A stretch of 64,000 nucleotides of DNA from NCBI RefSeq assembly GCF_014197035.1, contig NZ_JACIEU010000010.1, forward strand, positions 155,471 to 219,470, given 5' to 3'. The number at the start of each line of letters is the position of its first letter. Within the stretch, counting starts at the first letter, position 1. This document shows, piece by piece, positions 16,477 to 23,140 of the stretch. The notes beneath the pieces are model-generated. The model was not told the origin of the DNA and did not search any database. It was given only the letters and a program-made list of their open reading frames with translations. The stretch comes from Sphingobium scionense (lineage in GTDB: Bacteria; Pseudomonadota; Alphaproteobacteria; Sphingomonadales; Sphingomonadaceae). The translations under genes and the position numbers were made by a program.

Positions 16477-17730
16477 ATGGCCCACGCCACCTTGAGCGCC
16501 GCCGCGCCGCAGCCGGCCCATGTGCCCGACGCGCTCGTCTATGATTTCGATATCCACGCCGATCCCGGCCTGCTCGCCGATCCGCATGCCCGCATCCTCG
16601 ACATGCTCAAAAATGCCCCGCCGGTCTTCTGGACGCCGCGCAATGGCGGCGGCTGGGTCGCGCTGACCCACGCGGCCAATTATGAGGCGTCGCGCGATAC
16701 CGAGACCTATTCCAGCGAATTCGTGCCGGCCGACAAGATGAAGGCGCTGCTCGCCTCATTGCCGCCGGGCGCACCGCATATCCCGCAGCCGATCCCGATC
16801 ACGCTCGACCCGCCCGAGCACACCAAATATCGCCAGCCGCTGCAGAAGGTCTTCTCGCCCAAGACGATCGCGGCCCTGAAGGACAGCATCCGCGAACTGG
16901 CGGGCGAACTGATCGACGCGATCAAGGCCGATGGCCAGTGCGAGTTCATGAGCACGGTGGCCGAGCCGCTGCCGGTGCAGGTCTTCCTCAAGATGCTGGG
17001 CCTGCCGCTCGACCGGCTGCCGGAATATCGCCAGATTGTGAAGGAGCATATGGAAGCGATCGATACCGATCGCGAAGGATCGATGCGCCGCCTGCAGCGC
17101 ATTGCCGCGGCGATGCGCGACACCGTGCTCGACCGGAAGGACAATCCGAAGGATGACATCATCTCCATGCTGTGGAAGCTGGAGGTGGACGGCCAGCCGA
17201 GCACGCTTGCCGACATGGAAAATTACGGCGTGCTGCTGTTCATCGCGGGCCTCGACACGGTGATGAACGGCATGGGTCTCGCCATGCGCGGCCTCGCGCT
17301 CGACCTGCCGTTGCAGGACAAGCTGCGTGCCGAGCCGAAACTGGTGGCGGAAGCCGCCGAGGAAATGCTGCGTCGCTTCACCTTCACCGTGCCGATGCGG
17401 GTCATCAAGAAGCCGGCGGAGCTGGCCGGGGCCAAGCTGATGCCGGGCGACATGCTCAAGCTGTTCCTGCCCGCCGCCGATCTCGACGCGAAGGAGTTCC
17501 CGCAGCCAGACAGCTATGATCTCGATCGCGAGAACAATGTTCACATTGCCTTTGGCGTTGGTCCGCATCGCTGCCTCGGCTCGCACCTCGCCCGCATCGA
17601 GCTGCAGGTTCTCTATGAGGAGATGCTGGCGCGCATGCCGCAGTTCCGGCTCGATCCTGCCAAGCCCACAGTCTTCCACGGCGGCCATGTGATCGGCATA
17701 GAGACGCTCAATCTGGTCTGGGACGCCTGA
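16477..17730 (+). CDS. Cytochrome P450
   Basis: A 417-residue soluble bacterial P450 (class I). The I-helix AGLDT (Ala257 to Thr261) holds the oxygen-activating acid/Thr pair, the ExxR motif is in EEMLRR, and the haem loop is FGVGPHRCLGSHLAR with Cys366 as thiolate ligand. The substrate-side HTKYRQPLQKVFSP block is typical. It should hydroxylate a hydrophobic substrate using the divergent 3Fe-4S ferredoxin. GGAGAG precedes the ATG at 16477, and the stop overlaps the start of the DUF35 gene (TGATG), so it heads a tightly coupled five-gene operon. The CYP family cannot be named from inspection alone. Confidence 0.95.
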   Translation: MAHATLSAAAPQPAHVPDALVYDFDIHADPGLLADPHARILDMLKNAPPVFWTPRNGGGWVALTHAANYEASRDTETYSSEFVPADKMKALLASLPPGAPHIPQPIPITLDPPEHTKYRQPLQKVFSPKTIAALKDSIRELAGELIDAIKADGQCEFMSTVAEPLPVQVFLKMLGLPLDRLPEYRQIVKEHMEAIDTDREGSMRRLQRIAAAMRDTVLDRKDNPKDDIISMLWKLEVDGQPSTLADMENYGVLLFIAGLDTVMNGMGLAMRGLALDLPLQDKLRAEPKLVAEAAEEMLRRFTFTVPMRVIKKPAELAGAKLMPGDMLKLFLPAADLDAKEFPQPDSYDLDRENNVHIAFGVGPHRCLGSHLARIELQVLYEEMLARMPQFRLDPAKPTVFHGGHVIGIETLNLVWDA

Positions 17731-18134
17731 TGGTCTGGCAACGTTCGCGCCCGCGCCTCGACCGGGAAAATCGTGCCTTCTGGACCGGCGGGGCGGAGGG
17801 GAAGCTCAACATCACCCGCTGCGACGACTGCGGCCAGTTCACCCATCCCCCGCGCGAAATCTGCCGCCATTGCCAGTCGGAACATGTCGGCCCGCATGCG
17901 GTCGCCGGCACCGGCGCGGTCGATACCTATACGATCAACTATCAGGCCTGGGCCAAGGATATGGAGGTGCCCTTCGTCATCGCCCGTGTCCGGCTCGACG
18001 ATGTGCCGGGGGTCTATCTCACCACCAATATCGTCAATTGCCCGGTCGATGCCGTCGACATGGATGACCGCGTCCGCGTCACCTTCGAGGAGCAGGACGG
18101 CATCTGGTTCCCCCTGTTCGAGAAGGTCGCATGA
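17730..18134 (+). CDS. DUF35 OB-fold/Zn-ribbon protein, aldolase partner
   Basis: This 134-residue protein has an N-terminal rubredoxin-like zinc ribbon with Cys31, Cys34, Cys45 and Cys48 (CDDC ... CRHC), followed by an OB-fold (VDTYTINYQAW to FPLFEKV). DUF35 proteins pair with thiolase-like enzymes. In actinobacterial steroid side-chain degradation the DUF35 part of ChsH2 binds and activates the Ltp2 retro-aldolase. Here it overlaps both the P450 (1 nt) and the following thiolase-like gene (ATGA), which strongly suggests an equimolar complex with the latter. Confidence 0.92.
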   Translation: MVWQRSRPRLDRENRAFWTGGAEGKLNITRCDDCGQFTHPPREICRHCQSEHVGPHAVAGTGAVDTYTINYQAWAKDMEVPFVIARVRLDDVPGVYLTTNIVNCPVDAVDMDDRVRVTFEEQDGIWFPLFEKVA

Positions 18135-19297
18135 GCATGGCGCGCGAAGCCTATATTACCGGCATCGGCATGTCGGAGGTCGGCGTGCGGCTGACCCGGT
18201 CGCCGCTGGGCCTGACGCTGGACGCCGTGCGCGAGGCGATTGCCGACGCGGGCCTGACGCTCGACCAGATTGACGGCGTCGCCACCTATCCCGGCAAGAT
18301 GTCGACCTTCCTCGGCTTCTCGCCGGTCAGTGCCGACGATGTGATCGAGATATTGGGCCTCAACACGCGCTGGCATATCGGCGCGGCGGAGGCGACGGCG
18401 CAGCTGGGCGCGATCGCCGAGGCGGCGATGGCGGTGAAGGCCGGCCTTGCCCGCCATGTCCTGTGTTTCCGCACCGTCTATGAAGCGGCGGCGCTGGCCC
18501 GCCCCGAGGAATTCCCGCCGATGGAACGGCGCAAGGATGTGTCGGGCAATTCGCAATGGGTCTCGCCCTTCGGCGCCTTCTCGGCCGCCAACTGGACCGC
18601 GCAATTCGCGATGCGCCACATGAAGCGCTATGGCCTGACCCGCGAACAGCTCGCCCAGGTGGCGCTGAACGATCATGCCAATGCGGCGCGCAACCCGCGC
18701 GCGATCGTCAAGAAGCCGCTGACCATGGACGACTATATGGCGGCGCGGATGATCAGTTCGCCCTTCTGCCTCTATGATTGCGACCGCTTCACCGATGCAT
18801 CGACCGTGCTGATCGTGTCGGCGGGCGATGCGCTGGATGAGGTGAAGACGACACCGGTCCGCATCGCCGCCAGCGCCGGATCAGTCGAGCGCTACAGCTG
18901 GGATCAGGCCGAATGGGCGAGCGCCTATCCGACCGGGCGCGACCTGTGGAAGAACACGGACTATAGCGCCAAGGATGTCGATACCGTCCAATTCTATGAC
19001 GGCTTCGCCTTCCAGCCGATCACCTGGCTCGAAGGGCTGGGCTTCTGCGATGTCGGCGAGGGCGGCCAGTTCCTCGAAGGCGGCAAGCGCATCGCGCTCG
19101 ACGGCGAACTGCCGATGAACACCGGCGGCGGCCAGCTTGGCTGGGGGCGTCTGCACGGCTTCGGCTTTGCCTATGAATCGGTGGTGCAGTTGCGCGGCGA
19201 AGGCGGTGCGCGCCAGATCGCTGGCGACCCGAAGGTGGCCGTGGCGACATCGGGTGGCGGCCCGATGGCGGCGGCGCTGCTGCTGGCCAGGGACTGA
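18131..19297 (+). CDS. Thiolase-like protein, Ltp2-type retro-aldolase candidate
   Basis: The 388-residue chain has a thiolase fold (ITGIGMSEVG start, TLDAVREAIADAGL). The usual nucleophilic Cys region is replaced by WHIGAAEATAQLG, and the catalytic GHPxGATG loop by GWGRLHGFGFAYE. Loss of the Cys together with a GRLHGFG loop is typical of the lipid-transfer/Ltp2 branch, which cleaves beta-hydroxyacyl-CoAs by retro-aldol reaction instead of thiolysis. Its start overlaps the DUF35 gene by 4 nt (ATGA), matching the Ltp2-ChsH2 partnership. It would perform the final carbon-carbon cleavage of the cluster's pathway. The comparison to thiolase motifs was done by eye. Confidence 0.88.
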   Translation: MSMAREAYITGIGMSEVGVRLTRSPLGLTLDAVREAIADAGLTLDQIDGVATYPGKMSTFLGFSPVSADDVIEILGLNTRWHIGAAEATAQLGAIAEAAMAVKAGLARHVLCFRTVYEAAALARPEEFPPMERRKDVSGNSQWVSPFGAFSAANWTAQFAMRHMKRYGLTREQLAQVALNDHANAARNPRAIVKKPLTMDDYMAARMISSPFCLYDCDRFTDASTVLIVSAGDALDEVKTTPVRIAASAGSVERYSWDQAEWASAYPTGRDLWKNTDYSAKDVDTVQFYDGFAFQPITWLEGLGFCDVGEGGQFLEGGKRIALDGELPMNTGGGQLGWGRLHGFGFAYESVVQLRGEGGARQIAGDPKVAVATSGGGPMAAALLLARD

Positions 19298-19302
19298 CAC
19301 GC

Positions 19303-20052
19303 ATGGACAGCGGGATGCTCGACCTGCTGCCCGGCTTTCGCCGTCGCTTCCTGGTGACGCCGCTGCCCGGCCGGGTGACGGCCGCGGTCGAGGATGATTA
19401 TCATTCGATGGCGGTCATCCTTCACCATGACGGCGCGCGCATCACCGACGTCGAATCGATCATGGAGCGGGTGCCCTGGACCACTTGTCCGGGCGCGCCC
19501 GCCGTGCTTCAGGCGACCTTCACCGGGGTCGCGCTCGCCAATGTTGCGGCGCGCGGCGAGAAGAAGGCGAACTGCACTCATTTGCATGATCTGGCCGTGC
19601 TGGCCGCGGCCCATGCCGACGACGAGGCGCCGACCCGCTACGAGATTCTCGCCTGCGATCCGGTCGAGGAGGATCTGGCCGTGGCTGAGATTCGCCGCGA
19701 CGGCATGCCGCTGCTGCAATGGGCGCATCGCCGCCATGTCATGGTCGCGCCGGCCGAGATGGCCGGCCAGTCGCTGATGAAGCTGCGGCCGTGGATCGAT
19801 GCGCTGGACCAGCCAGAGCGGGAGGCCGCCCGGCTGCTGCAATGGGGCACGATCCTCGCCAATGGCCGGCTCATTCCGATGGAGCGGCAATCGACCGCGA
19901 CCCGCGTCCCGCCCAACTGCTTCACCTTCCAGCCGGAAAATGCGGTCAAGGCGCAGCGTGTCGGCCGGGTGGTCGACTTTACCGCCGAACCTTTGGTGCC
20001 GCTCGACCATTTTGACGGCGCCGCCTATGACCGGCCGCGCGACGCAGGATAG
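19303..20052 (+). CDS. DUF2889 domain protein
   Basis: The 249-residue protein has the hallmarks of DUF2889: RVTAAVEDDYHSMAVILHHDG, then ITDVESIMERVPWTTCPGA (the conserved RxPWttCpgA block), and NCTHLHDLAVLAAAHA with a conserved Cys/His set. The function of the family is unknown; members often lie beside acyl-CoA or aromatic/terpenoid catabolic genes. Conserved His and Cys residues could bind a metal. It is 5 bp after the aldolase-like gene and 13 bp before the esterase, so it is part of the P450 operon. It has no signal peptide and is presumably cytoplasmic. Confidence 0.85.
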   Translation: MDSGMLDLLPGFRRRFLVTPLPGRVTAAVEDDYHSMAVILHHDGARITDVESIMERVPWTTCPGAPAVLQATFTGVALANVAARGEKKANCTHLHDLAVLAAAHADDEAPTRYEILACDPVEEDLAVAEIRRDGMPLLQWAHRRHVMVAPAEMAGQSLMKLRPWIDALDQPEREAARLLQWGTILANGRLIPMERQSTATRVPPNCFTFQPENAVKAQRVGRVVDFTAEPLVPLDHFDGAAYDRPRDAG

Positions 20053-20065
20053 AGGAAACGGGACG

Positions 20066-21034
20066 ATGGACGAGGCGCGGAAACTGGTAGCTCCCGAATT
20101 GCGCGCGGCGCTCGACCTCTTCCCGCCGCTCGACCTGAGCGATCAGAATATCGCCGCCTTCCGCCAGCCCTTTGCCACCCGCCCGGCCGAGCCCATGCCC
20201 GAAGCGCTGGCCGCCGTGCAGCGCGAAGAAGTCTTCCTGCCCGGCGCGCCCGGATCGCCCGATGTGCGCTGCCTGCTCTATCGCCCGACGGAGACCGTTG
20301 GCGACGCGCTGCGGCCGGCCTATCTCCATATTCATGGCGGCGGCTTCGTGCTGGGCATGGCCGACATGAGCGACCTGTCCAATCGGGCCTGGGTGGCGCA
20401 ACTGGGCTGTGTCGTCCTGTCGGTCGATTATCGGCTGGCGCCCGAGACGCCGTTTCCCGGTGCGCGCGACGATTGCCATGTCGCGCTCGCCTGGCTGCAT
20501 GACCAGGCCGAGGCGCTGGGCATCGACCGCAGCCGTATCGCGATCGGCGGCGAGAGCGCGGGCGGCGGCCATGCCGTGGCGCTGGCGATCCATGCCCGCG
20601 ACCAGGGCACCTATCCGATCTGCTTCATGCTGCTCGATGCGCCGATGCTCGACGATCGCACCGGCAGCAGCGCGCCGCTCCACCCCGTCACTGGCCGGTT
20701 CGTCTGGACGCCGGTGCAGAATCGCTATGGCTGGGGGGCACTGCTCGGGCAGGAAGCCGGGACCGACCATGTCCCGACCGACGCCGTGCCGGCCCGCTGC
20801 CCCGACCTGTCCGGCCTGCCGCCTGCCTTCATCAGCGTCGGCGCGCTCGACTTGTTTCTGGAGGAGGATATCGACTTCGCCCGCCGGCTGATGGCGCTGG
20901 GCATCGCGGTCGAACTCCATGTCACGCCCGGCGCCTATCATGGCTTCGGCCTTGCCGGCCCCGATACGCCGCAGATGCAGGCGCTCCAGACGATGCGCCT
21001 TGCCGCCCTCCGCCGCGCCCTGGCCGCGCAATAA
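20066..21034 (+). CDS. Alpha/beta hydrolase, hormone-sensitive-lipase (HSL) type esterase
   Basis: 322 residues from the ATG at 20066 behind GGAAACGGGACG. The HSL oxyanion motif HIHGGGFVLG, nucleophile motif GGESAGGGHAVAL, catalytic Asp region SVGALDLFLEED and final His in GAYHGFG are all present and ordered as in family IV esterases. It hydrolyses carboxylic esters or lactones. It is the last gene of the P450-DUF35-aldolase-DUF2889 operon, so it may open a lactone or release an ester side chain of the substrate. The gap to the metal-resistance genes is 86 bp. Confidence 0.9.
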   Translation: MDEARKLVAPELRAALDLFPPLDLSDQNIAAFRQPFATRPAEPMPEALAAVQREEVFLPGAPGSPDVRCLLYRPTETVGDALRPAYLHIHGGGFVLGMADMSDLSNRAWVAQLGCVVLSVDYRLAPETPFPGARDDCHVALAWLHDQAEALGIDRSRIAIGGESAGGGHAVALAIHARDQGTYPICFMLLDAPMLDDRTGSSAPLHPVTGRFVWTPVQNRYGWGALLGQEAGTDHVPTDAVPARCPDLSGLPPAFISVGALDLFLEEDIDFARRLMALGIAVELHVTPGAYHGFGLAGPDTPQMQALQTMRLAALRRALAAQ

Positions 21035-21100
21035 GCCCCGGCCTCTACGCACCGCCAGCCCCCTCCCCAACGATGAGAGCGTCTTGTCCAACTCATTCAC

Positions 21101-21122
21101 ATAGTATAGGGGGGTATCCTAT
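21101..21122 (+). promoter_or_regulatory. DmeR/RcnR-type operator overlapping the dmeR start
   Basis: A run of six G (21109-21114) lies between inverted ATAGG (21106-21110) and CCTAT (21118-21122), within an AT-rich setting. This matches the G-tract-plus-inverted-ends pattern recognised by RcnR/FrmR/DmeR-type CsoR-family repressors. The last two bases of the site are the first two of the dmeR ATG, and the G tract doubles as the ribosome-binding site. Bound repressor would therefore cover the translation start region of its own gene. Confidence 0.82.
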
Positions 21123-21393
21123 GCACATCATCGCGGATCAGGACAAATTGCTGGCGCGGGTGCGCCGCATCGCGGGGCAGGTCAACGCCGTCGAGCGCCA
21201 GTTGGCGGGCGATGCGGGCTGCTCGGAAACACTCCAGCTGGTCGCCTCGGTGCGTGGCGCGGTCGGCAGCCTGATGGAGGAACTGATCGAGCAGCATATG
21301 CGCGAGCATGTCGCCCGCCCCGGCCTGACCGACGAAGCGCGCACGGCCGCCACCGAAGAAATGCTGGCGCTGATCCGCCGCTACGGGAAATGA
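21121..21393 (+). CDS. dmeR: Ni/Co-sensing CsoR/RcnR-family repressor DmeR
   Basis: A 90-residue all-helical repressor. The metal ligands expected for the RcnR-like branch are present: His2, Cys34, His59 and His63, each one residue below the RcnR numbers 3/35/60/64. The family motif RVRRIAGQVNAVERQL is clear. Without metal it binds the G-tract operator just upstream; Ni(II) or Co(II) releases it. The ATG at 21121 was chosen because it places His2 correctly and follows the GGGGGG site; longer in-frame starts would lose the operator. It overlaps the downstream efflux gene by 4 nt (ATGA). Confidence 0.92.
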   Translation: MHIIADQDKLLARVRRIAGQVNAVERQLAGDAGCSETLQLVASVRGAVGSLMEELIEQHMREHVARPGLTDEARTAATEEMLALIRRYGK

Positions 21394-22415
21394 CCATGCA
21401 CGACGATCACGCCCATGGGCACCATCATCATGGCGCGGGCTGCAACCATGAGCATGCGCATCATCCCGCCCCGCCGCCGCCGCCGACCGACAAGGATGGC
21501 GAGGAACGCCATTATTTCGACCATATCTATTTGAGCGCAGGGCATGACAAAAATGCCAGGCGCACCCTGTGGGTCGTCTGGCTGACTGCCGCGACCATGG
21601 TGGTGGAGATCGCCTTCGGCTGGATCACCGGGTCGATGGCGCTGCTGGCCGACGGCTTCCACATGGCGACCCATGCCGGCGCGCTGGCCGTGGCCGCGGC
21701 GGCCTACAGCTATGCCAGGCGCCATGCCCGCAACCCGCGCTACACCTTCGGCACCGGCAAGGTCGGCGACCTGTCCGGCTTCGCCTCTGCGCTCCTGCTG
21801 CTGCTGACCGCGCTCTTCATCGCGATCGAGTCCGGCATGCGCCTGTTCGAGCCGGTGCAGGTCGCCTTTGGCGAGGCGACCCTGGTCGCGGTGGTCGGTC
21901 TTGCCATCAATCTGGTGAGCGCCCTGCTGCTCGGCCACGACCATAGCCATGATCATTCGCATGGCCATGCCCATGACGATCATGACCATGGTCCCGACCA
22001 GAAGGGCGGCCATGCCGACAACAACCTGCGCGCCGCCTATGTCCATGTGCTGACCGATGCGCTGACGTCGGTGCTGGCGATCGCTGCGCTTCTCGCCGGT
22101 CGCTATCTGGGCTGGTGGTGGCTCGATCCGGCGGTCGGCCTCCTGGGCGCAGTGGTCATCGCCCGCTGGGCCTGGGGCCTGATGAAGGACACCGCCGCCA
22201 TCCTGCTCGACACCGCCGAACCCGCATTAATGGCCAGGGTGCGCGGAATGGTCGAAGCCGAAGGCGCCACCATCCGCGATCTCCATGTTTGGCGTATCGG
22301 CCCGCACGCCCATGCCGCGATCATCAGCCTCGCCCCCGGCGCCGACGGCGCCAGGGTCCGCGAACGGGTCCGCAGCCTGCCGCGCATGGAGCATGTCACG
22401 GTGGAGTGCGGCTAA
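21390..22415 (+). CDS. dmeF: Cation diffusion facilitator DmeF (Ni/Co efflux)
   Basis: A 341-residue CDF transporter. The His-rich N-terminus (DDHAHGHHHH, HEHAHH), six membrane helices, the site-A motifs DGFHMATHAG and HVLTDALTS, and a second His/Asp-rich loop (GHDHSHDHSHGHAHDDHDHG) between helices 4 and 5 are typical of DmeF rather than zinc-specific CDFs. A C-terminal cytoplasmic domain (HVWRIGPHAHAAIIS) follows. It exports Co(II)/Ni(II) in exchange for protons. It is translationally coupled to dmeR. The ATG at 21390 overlaps the dmeR stop; one at 21396 is an alternative. A terminator follows at 22435. Confidence 0.93.
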   Translation: MTMHDDHAHGHHHHGAGCNHEHAHHPAPPPPPTDKDGEERHYFDHIYLSAGHDKNARRTLWVVWLTAATMVVEIAFGWITGSMALLADGFHMATHAGALAVAAAAYSYARRHARNPRYTFGTGKVGDLSGFASALLLLLTALFIAIESGMRLFEPVQVAFGEATLVAVVGLAINLVSALLLGHDHSHDHSHGHAHDDHDHGPDQKGGHADNNLRAAYVHVLTDALTSVLAIAALLAGRYLGWWWLDPAVGLLGAVVIARWAWGLMKDTAAILLDTAEPALMARVRGMVEAEGATIRDLHVWRIGPHAHAAIISLAPGADGARVRERVRSLPRMEHVTVECG

Positions 22416-22434
22416 ACCCCCGCACCTGTCCTAC

Positions 22435-22472
22435 AGAGCCGGGCCTATGTTAGGCTGCGCCCGGCTCTTTCC
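22435..22472 (+). terminator. Terminator after dmeRF
   Basis: A perfect 10-bp stem AGAGCCGGGC (22435-22444) / GCCCGGCTCT (22459-22468) with a 14-nt loop is followed by TTTCCTAT. It lies 20 bp after the dmeF stop. Confidence 0.75.
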
Positions 22473-22578
22473 TATCGTCCGGCGCACCCATCTCCTTCGC
22501 AAGATGATTTCCTACAGGAGCAAGGAAATGTCGAAATGTGCGGGAAATATGCGAAGTTAAGCGGACGAAATCCTATTT

Positions 22579-23007
22579 TCAGGCGGGCTTCAACGCATCC
22601 ATGATCTGGCGCACCGGGGTCAGGTCATAGCCAGCCGCCTCGGCCTGCGCCGCCAGCACATTGGCATTGTCGCCCGCCCGCGCCCGGGTCAGTGCCCACA
22701 GCAAGGTGCTACGCGTGCCCGACCGGCAATAGGCCAGGATCTTGCCCTCGCCCGCCTGCTCGATCGCGGCGGCCATGCCGTCGAGCTGCCAGGGCGCGAA
22801 GCCGCCATGGGCGACCGGCACGGCGGCATAGGCGACACCGGCATCGATCGCCGCCGCCTCGACCGCAGCGCCGTTGGTCTGCCCCGGCTCCTCGTCATCG
22901 GGGCGGTTGTTGATGATCATGGTCACGCCCAGCGCCTTGGCGGTCTCCACCTGATCGACGCTGATCTGGGGCGAGACATAGAGGCGGTCGGTCAGCTGGC
23001 GGAACAT
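22579..23007 (-). CDS. TIGR01244-family phosphatase-like protein (DUF442)
   Basis: A 142-residue protein from MFRQLTDRLYVSPQ. The Cys-based phosphatase loop YCRSGTRSTLLW (CxxxxxR) and the early IINNRPDDEEPGQ motif are those of the TIGR01244/beta-lactamase-hydrolase-like phosphatase domain. This domain occurs alone or fused to persulfide dioxygenase (Blh) in proteobacteria, where it has been linked to sulfide/persulfide metabolism. No sulfur gene lies nearby, so its role here is not defined. The gene is monocistronic between dmeF and recQ; ATG 23007 follows an AGGAGA-type site. Confidence 0.85.
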   Translation of the reverse strand: MFRQLTDRLYVSPQISVDQVETAKALGVTMIINNRPDDEEPGQTNGAAVEAAAIDAGVAYAAVPVAHGGFAPWQLDGMAAAIEQAGEGKILAYCRSGTRSTLLWALTRARAGDNANVLAAQAEAAGYDLTPVRQIMDALKPA

Positions 23008-23093
23008 GGGCAAATCTCCTTCGCCCCCGCCATGCGCCCGCCCGCCGCAGGATTCAAGCGTCTGAACGCCCACCCGGCATTGATGCCCCTTCA

Positions 23094-23125
23094 TCCGTTC
23101 GTTTCGAGCCTGTCGAGAAACGGGG
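23094..23125. repeat. Short REP-like palindrome
   Basis: The segment holds CGTTTCGAGCCTGTCGAGAAACG, an imperfect palindrome starting with CCGTTCG, the same end as the longer repeats at 27374 and 43501. It lies in the gap between the phosphatase-like gene and the recQ stop. Confidence 0.5.
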
Positions 23126-23140
23126 CCACAAGCTCAGCCG

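Noticed and set aside
21930..22000. The His/Asp-rich codon run in dmeF as a repeat element
   Set aside because: It is a metal-binding loop coded in frame; the apparent repeat follows from CAT/CAC/GAC codons.
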